DNA of 64,000 bases from Aplectana chamaeleonis. Taxonomy: Eukaryota; Nematoda; Chromadorea; Rhabditida; Cosmocercidae. This document shows, piece after piece, positions 59,080 to 64,000 of the stretch (position 1 is the first letter of the stretch; each line of letters starts with the position of its first letter). A program made the position numbers and the translations under genes. The notes beneath the pieces were generated by a model. That model made no database searches and was not told where the DNA came from. It was given only the letters and a program-made list of their open reading frames with translations. The DNA is taken from the NCBI GenBank assembly GCA_029168955.1, contig JAPDOI010000871.1, positions 167,501 to 231,500 on the forward strand. Direction: 5' to 3'.

Positions 59080-60225
59080 TTATTGTTCACCTCCAGAGAC
59101 TCGAATGAGCACACTTTCTGCTTTGTCTTCTTGAGGATCTTCACGATGTTCTTTATGAAAAGAGGGTGTACACTCCGAGAGTGAAGCATGATGTTTTTCG
59201 ACATAGGTTTCTTGTACCATAAGGATGCCATGACTGATTCGAACTTCTGAGTTGGAGAATGGTAAGTATCCGTTTTGGCCAGGGTATTCGGCTGTGAACT
59301 GGATTTTCGGGTCATACGAGTCCAGATTCCTGAGCATTACGTGTAGTACGGAGGTAGTAGATCCTACGACGAATACTCCATCAATATAGCGTTTGTAAAA
59401 TAGGATCCCGTTGACAAGGGACGCTCTCTCTATCTTGTTAAGGTAGACAATCGCCAACAGTGGTGCGATTCTCGATCCCACGGCGAGACCGCGTTTTTGA
59501 CAATAGAACCTAGTCGAACTTGAAGATGTCGCATCTTAAAGGCAGCGGTCGCGATCAAATATGCTTGTCGTCTTTTCCTCTCCGAACCCTTTTCTGGGTC
59601 TCGAGTAGTAGGACCTATAGGAAAAAATTGCGAAAAAACCGCGGTTTTGGGCCAAATTTTAAAGCCTGAACTTCCTTGTCTTTTGATGGTGGACGAGCCG
59701 ACCCCACATCATCGGCATCGATGACCTCTTGTATCAAGAACATCAGCTGGCTTGAAATTGAATTTCAATCAATGAACCTTCGGATTTATGTACACATCTA
59801 GTCAAAAACATTGACTGAAGAGCTTTCTTTCATTGCTCAACGGTTTTTTTTAGGTAAATTTGCATTTATTTCCTCCTCTGAATGTCGACGATTTTTGACT
59901 GCTCGGCATGAGGCTGCGATCTTTTTCGTCATCGCTGTGCACGTGTGCACGAACGGGCTTCTTTGGGCCCTAGAATCTCTAATTCTAGCCCGTTTTTCAC
60001 CGCGCTACCTTCATAGTTTTTCAGCCGTTTTTGATCTGAGCTGATTTTTGTAGTTTTTTCGATAACGTTTTTCATCGTGACCACTGCCTTTAATGTAGCT
60101 CCGAGGAGCTCTTGAAGATCTTGTTCTTCTAATCCAGATGTATGGATTTCGTTCTCATGTTCACGGAGTAGTTCAAGTATTGCTTCCATTGCTTCATCGT
60201 TGTTTACATTCGTATAGAGAGCCAC
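59080..60225 (-). pseudogene. Penelope-like reverse transcriptase, YIDD changed to YIDG
   Basis: The minus frame 60225-60094 (MALYTNVNNDEAMEAILELL, LQELLGA) is the RT segment before the palm. After the MITE (60093-59536) the chain continues at 59535 with LRCDIFKFD, a TAG and a frame change, then QKRGLAVGSRIAPLLAIVYL and FYKRYIDGVFVVGS. The palm motif in this group is YIDD. Here the second aspartate is glycine (about 59377-59379), which should abolish polymerisation. The remaining block YLPFSNSEVRI matches the post-palm region. Taking one TTAA as the target site, the reading frame on the two sides of the MITE joins cleanly across it. Confidence 0.88.
59536..60093. mobile_element. TTAA-flanked MITE, family A, inside a Penelope-like RT
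   Basis: The left end TTAAAGGCAGCGGTCGCGAT and right end ATCGTGACCACTGCCTTTAA, with TTAA at both limits. The flanking RT coding sequence is continuous if one TTAA and the element are disregarded, which demonstrates a 4-bp TTAA duplication for this superfamily. Confidence 0.93.
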
Positions 60226-60301
60226 CTCGTCAAAACTTCCGTAACTGGCGTCATCAGGAATTTCACAGGTATTCAGGGCACATAGAAATTCTTCTATCTT
60301 C

Positions 60302-60436
60302 GATCACTGCTCGAGAGATCGCCGCGTCGAACACATGGGGCACGCACGCAAGCGTAGAGATCGTGATAAGATCATTACCTCCTCGCTTGCATGCGTGCCA
60401 CTTGTGTTCGACGCGGCGATCTCTCAAGCAGTGATC
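60302..60436. mobile_element. Foldback element, about 135 bp
   Basis: The left arm GATCACTGCTCGAGAGATCG, then CCGCGTCGAACACA, and the right arm TGTGTTCGACGCGG, then CGATCTCTCAAGCAGTGATC. The two arms differ at a few positions. It lies between the two Penelope-like copies. Confidence 0.85.
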
Positions 60437-60471
60437 GATCATACATTGGCGATATGAGGCGATATTTCATC

Positions 60472-61065
60472 AATGCGGTATTACGTTGGAGAGACCATGC
60501 GGCCACTACATAAACGGCTTGACGAACATCTGCGAGCTCTAAGGAATCCCAGCGCATACCCAAACAATGGCTTTTCGCGGCATCGCACACAACATCATGC
60601 TTTGGAAAGCCCTCCGTCAGTGAAAGTTACAGTTTTGCACGCCTCACTGGAGTCTTCTCTGGATAGAAATGTATTGGAAGCTCTTCAGATAAGGCGCTTA
60701 TCCACCGAAATCAACAACAGGGATGAGATGATAGATGCTTTGAGCATTATCACATAACAGTATCCATTGGGGTAATCCTTCCCGTGCACACCATAACTGT
60801 TGGCTCATTTGATAGAACCGGGGAGTCGCAGAGGGTGAGCTCGCCCGATATTTTTTTTTGTGTATTCTTGGCAATCCTAAAAATAATTTTGCAGAGTTGA
60901 CATAGCGGTAAGTTTGTTTAGTGCTTGGATTGTTGACTACGACCCTGCTAATTGATTAGGTGTGCTATGTATTTGATTATTACAGGCCTAAAAAAGGTGT
61001 TGTATCACACCGTAATATTGCCAATGAATTACGGATATAAAGAAGCTCTCGATCTGATTTTGCAA
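60472..61065 (+). pseudogene. Penelope-like GIY-YIG fragment, plus strand
   Basis: The frame 60473-60757 reads YVGETMRPLHKRLDEHLRAL, RNPSAYPNNGFSRHRTQHHA and LESSLDRNVLEALQIRRLST, nearly identical to the minus copy at 58475-58846. It starts in the middle of the YIG part, so the element is 5'-truncated. The following non-coding region to about 61065 matches the 3' region of the minus copy in inverted orientation. No catalytic N-terminus is present. Confidence 0.88.
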
Positions 61066-61206
61066 GAAAATACGCGAGTGAATGAGACTTCGGGATCCTG
61101 CCATAACCTATTTCGTTTACCCTTGAAATAGAAATTTCACAAAATGTAATTCTGCAAATGGGGTAATCCTTTTTATGTGTAGGTTTTCTGCTGTTCGTTC
61201 TTGTGC

Positions 61207-61385
61207 GCAAGATTCTCGCTTTCCCAGTGGGGTGCCGCACTTTTTCCCAAGCACCTGACGCGCTCCCAGTTGGGTCCCGTACACTTCACAGGCGCTTGGC
61301 GCACTCACGCTTGGGTCTCGTGCACTTTCCGCGCCGTCCTGCGCACTTCCAGCTGGGTACCGCACATTTGCGGTCAGGTCAACAC
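61207..61385. repeat. 42-bp GC-rich degenerate tandem repeat
   Basis: About four diverged units containing TTGGGTCCCGTACACTTCAC or a variant (GGGGTGCCGCACTTTTTCCC, TTGGGTCTCGTGCACTTTCC, CTGGGTACCGCACATTTGCG). Spacing is about 42 bp. Unlike the other satellites it is GC-rich and has no TTCGAA. Confidence 0.75.
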
Positions 61386-61889
61386 TCACCGGTAAACTCT
61401 TAGCCGTTTTTAATGTATTAGTTCTACAAATATCATTACCACGATTATCATTATATACTTACATTTTACCTTAGACTAACAGTATGGCTCACAATACCCC
61501 GCTCCTCCGCTCCGGACTGGGCCGTCCTTTCCCATCCCTAGTGATCCGGCGCCATACCTCCCCCCCTAGTGATCCAGCGCCGTCCTACCCCGTCCCTAGT
61601 GGTCCGATGTATGTGTATAGATTAGGCTGGCACACTCGAGCGCACGGCTTAGTCCGGCCACAACGGGGGAGGGAGGTTCCTACCTTTGTAAGCATACGCA
61701 TCAACCAAGATGGCCACGAGCGGGAAAAGTGGGATCAAATGAGACAAATCGGGGGGGGGGGGATATCGACCTGAGTAAGCAAAACATTGAATGCGTATCG
61801 ACCGGGCTGGCTACAGCATATAGGCCAACTATGGCGGGGCCGTTATGGAAGCCTATCTTAGTGCTTGGTCGTAGGTCCGATCCCTCCCC
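61386..61889. other. No supported gene; three copies of CCCTAGTGATCCGGCGCC-like words
   Basis: CCCTAGTGATCCGGCGCC, CCCTAGTGATCCAGCGCC and CCCTAGTGGTCCGATG occur at about 61536-61605. A run of 10 G lies near 61751. No recognisable ORF. Confidence 0.5.
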
Positions 61890-61930
61890 CCACCGGACGT
61901 CGAGGGGTTTAACCCCTCGACGTCCGGTGG
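61890..61930. repeat. Perfect 41-bp hairpin with one-base centre
   Basis: CCACCGGACGTCGAGGGGTT and its exact complement AACCCCTCGACGTCCGGTGG flank a single T. No mismatch was seen over 20 bp per arm. Confidence 0.95.
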
Positions 61931-62030
61931 ATGTGCGGAAATTTAATTCAGTAAACAAAAAGTCGAGTTTGTCAGAAAACAGAAACAGAAGGCGCAAGCT
62001 GCCAGAAAACAGAAATTTCCGCACATGCAC
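61931..62030. mobile_element. Short relative of H1 with ATGTGCGGAAATTT ends
   Basis: ATGTGCGGAAATTTAATTCA on the left and GAAATTTCCGCACAT on the right enclose CAGAAAACAGAAAC words, as in H1 (21666-23578). The CAGGG termini are altered (CGGTGG and GCACCG) and no 8-bp duplication is visible, so this is probably an internal-deletion remnant. Confidence 0.55.
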
Positions 62031-62077
62031 CGTCCGACCTCTTCCATCTGACACACAACGCCTCGTGCCGTAGCCTG

Positions 62078-62208
62078 GGGCGGAATTCACGAAGCGCTAA
62101 CCACGTTTTAACCATGGCTACCGTAACTACGGTTAAACACATCGTTTGTGAATCGATTGGCCTCAAACCATCGCTGAACCGTGGTTATCGTTTCGTGAAT
62201 TCCTGCCC
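62078..62208. mobile_element. Foldback element, about 131 bp (GGAATTCACGAA arms)
   Basis: The left arm GGGCGGAATTCACGAAGCGC followed by TAACCACG, and the right arm CGTGGTTATCGTTTCGTGAA followed by TTCCTGCCC, pair with few mismatches. A smaller inner palindrome, GTAACTACGGTTA, is near the centre. Confidence 0.8.
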
Positions 62209-62537
62209 TGGTCGGGGAAGATTTACTTGGCAAGGAATGGCGCAGTGATCAATGTTGTGTGGTCGCTTTTCCCCTCCCCATCTTAAGATCTAGCGCAGCA
62301 CCGCATACAAACATTTTGCCGAAAAATTCTCTAGAGCCATCATTGATATCTAAATCTTTAAAATCACAAAGTCACATCAGCCACTGCCACGTTGGCCGTT
62401 TTCTGCTTAAACGGGATCACTGAATCTGGAATTGTTCCGGTAATCTCCAAATAGTCCGCGTTTTGAAGGTAATTCACGAAAAAAGGTCTCCGAGCCCCTC
62501 AAAAAATGGAGAGTTCCGCTGTGGTTCTGATCTCGAT

Positions 62538-62770
62538 TTCGAAATGTCGAATATTATTCGAATATTCGAATAGTTGAGCGACTTTTCGAATGTATTCATT
62601 CATTTGGAAATTTTTTAGAGGCATTATTCGAATGTATTCATTTATTCGGAAATTTTCAAAAGGCATTATTCGAATGTATTCATTTATTCGGGATTTTTTG
62701 AAAGGCCTTATTCGAATGTATTCCTTCATTCGGAAATTTTTTAAAGGCCGCATTTGAATTATTCATTCAT
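62538..62770. repeat. Degenerate 42- to 43-bp TTCGAATGTATTCATT repeat
   Basis: Five units of about 42 bp with ATTCGAATGTATTCATTTAT and CGGAAATTTT. A minus frame of 84 codons reads through it as a repeated 14-residue pattern (RINEYIRIMPFENF) and is not a gene. Confidence 0.85.
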
Positions 62771-62807
62771 TCGTAAACTGGGGTCGAATGCCCATGTATA
62801 GTGTGGC

Positions 62808-62972
62808 CCATGGTGGTAATTGAAAATGGGTCGGACCTCGCTTATATTTGGCTTATTTGAAGGGAGTGAGATCCCGCTCTCGGCGTGTGCTATACAGAAG
62901 AGGCCGACCACGCAATTAAACGAAAATCACAAATTTCATATCTGAAGGTGCGCTGTGCTTCTGGAGGTATGA
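62808..62972. mobile_element. Right-end fragment of a family B TTAA MITE
   Basis: The interior stretch CTATACAGAAGAGGCCGACC and the end CATATCTGAAGGTGCGCTGT match the right part of family B with mutations. The terminal TTAA is lost. Confidence 0.65.
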
Positions 62973-63276
62973 TACCTTGCGATACACGGTCGCGTCTCTC
63001 TGCACGACGTCAGCGACCGCCTGTCTCGGATCCGCCCTTTGAATCTGTCGCTGTGGCAGTGCTCTGCACAGCGACAGGACACATTTGCAGTTTTTCAGCT
63101 CTCCGCGACACCTCGCTGCGACGGACACGCGACAACTGTTCCTACGACGGCCAGTGCCTATGCTCCCATGCTGGTCCCGCCACGATTAATACTAAATATC
63201 ATTACTGTCGCTCATGACAGCGGCAATGTATACCATTGACCGCAGCAGTTGTATGGCCGCAATAAAGAATCGGGGG
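62973..63276. other. No supported gene; repeated CTGTCGCTGTGGCAGTG-type words
   Basis: GCGACAG and CTGTCGC words recur between 62990 and 63140, suggesting a small inverted repeat. No recognised ORF. Confidence 0.4.
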
Positions 63277-63554
63277 CAGGGATGAGCGGAATTATGCGTT
63301 TTGCGTTCCGAAACCCGCAGTTTCGCGCATTTTTGGCATTCCGCGTTCCGCATTCCGAAATCCGCAGAAAACGCCGCGCAATGCGAAAATGTCGGGTCAT
63401 CTGAGACGGAAGAAAACATCAGATGGATTCTGACCGCGTTTCCGCGCATTTTCAAGCGTTTCGCGCCCGATTTCCAAAACCCGAGAAAAAATTTTTGTTC
63501 CGAAACCCGAAAACCGATTATCGAAATTTCAAATTTTTATTCCGCTCGTCCCTG
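63277..63554. mobile_element. hAT-like element H7, 278 bp, GCGTTCCG words, 8-bp TSD
   Basis: ATCGGGGG (63269-63276) and ATCGGAGG (63555-63562) form an 8-bp duplication with one mismatch. The left end is CAGGGATGAGCGGAATTATG and the right end is TTATTCCGCTCGTCCCTG. The interior is almost wholly words such as GCGTTCCG and CCGAAACCCG. It is the smallest complete member of the group here. Confidence 0.82.
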
Positions 63555-63562
63555 ATCGGAGG

Positions 63563-64000
63563 CAGTGCAAGGCTGCAGATGCAGATCATAGACCCCAATT
63601 TAACTTTGGTCTACGAACTCACGATTGGTTATCAGTAAACTGTGCGCGCTCATGTACAAACTCTTTGGACTGATGTTCGGAAGAGCCTACCACCTTCTAT
63701 TCTCTGATTTCTTCACCCCTCTGTTAGATAAATTTTGTGGAGTTTTAAGGGAAAATCACTACTCAGGCCGGTGTAGTACCAAAAAATTACCAGAAATTTC
63801 CCAGGGATCAGTGGTAAATGTGTAACTACCACCGGATTACGGACATTTTACCAGAGATTTTACCCTAATCTCTGTTGTTGACAAATTCTGCCAGATTACG
63901 AGAAAGTTACCACTAAATTTCTCCTTGATTTTCCGGAATCCTCCCGTATTCTGTCAGAAAAATGGCAATTCCTGACAGAATGCGAAATACGGCTTTAACT
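63563..64000. other. No supported gene; TTACCAG-type words and a small palindrome
   Basis: TTACCAGAAATTT, GTTACCACTAAATTT and TTTTACCAGAGATTTTACC occur at 63785-63920. GTATTCTGTCAG pairs loosely with CTGACAGAATGCG near 63948-63985. The feature probably runs past the window edge. Confidence 0.4.

Larger units (their letters stand above)
58150..60235 (-). mobile_element. Penelope-like element, minus strand, split by a TTAA MITE
   Basis: Read on the minus strand: the end of the RT fingers (60225-60094), a family A MITE, RT core and C-terminal part, then a GIY-YIG endonuclease domain and a 3' non-coding region to about 58150. The same 3' sequence occurs inverted at 60758-61065. The N-terminal half of the RT is absent. 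Confidence 0.85.

Overview
This window is eukaryotic and is almost entirely mobile-element DNA. I found no host protein gene, rRNA or tRNA that I could support. The codon style and family mix suggest a nematode, most likely a strongylid such as a hookworm: an RTE-clade LINE with a (TAAG)-like tail, CR1-like LINEs, a mariner, palindromic TTAA-flanked MITEs and a Penelope-like element. The species assignment is inference from recollection, not from a search.

Layout. Positions 1-8.9 kb hold a shattered CR1-like LINE (about 2.6-7.9 kb) cut by six small elements. Two TTAA-flanked MITEs sit back to back on one TTAA, and one of them carries its own insertion. Positions 9-18.3 kb carry two arrays of the same 43-bp satellite, several long palindromes and a minus-strand RTE fragment. 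Positions 18.3-25.4 kb hold three TTAA MITEs, an 8-bp-TSD hAT-like element and a (GAA)n tract. Positions 25.4-35.35 kb are a nested stack: three hAT-like elements inside one another, each with its own 8-bp target duplication, then a palindromic element, then a 4.9-kb insertion with a 14-bp repeat at its edges, then a nearly open 3.4-kb LINE. Positions 36.8-51.8 kb contain more hAT-like elements, a second CR1 fragment, two large inverted-arm elements and a mariner with identical 31-bp ends. Positions 54.1-57.4 kb are a nearly full-length RTE with an 11-bp target duplication inside a TTCGAA satellite. Positions 58-61 kb hold two Penelope-like copies in opposite orientation. The remainder is tandem repeats, hairpins and a 278-bp hAT-like element.

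How the parts relate. All large ORFs are reverse transcriptases or a transposase, and each of these elements carries stops, frameshifts or a changed catalytic residue. The open RT ORFs (28504-31044 and 55766-57034) are the least damaged. Most of the remaining sequence consists of non-autonomous elements that need a transposase from elsewhere.

The most notable pattern is a group of elements with CAGGG(A/C)TG(T/A)GCG-type ends and 8-bp duplications. Next to each end lies a dense array of a short word that differs between elements (CGGAAA, CGTAAA, AACGACTAACG, TTTTCTG, GCGTTCCG, GGAAACGG). This looks like family-specific transposase-binding arrays, comparable in arrangement to the AAACGG subterminal repeats of maize Ac/Ds.
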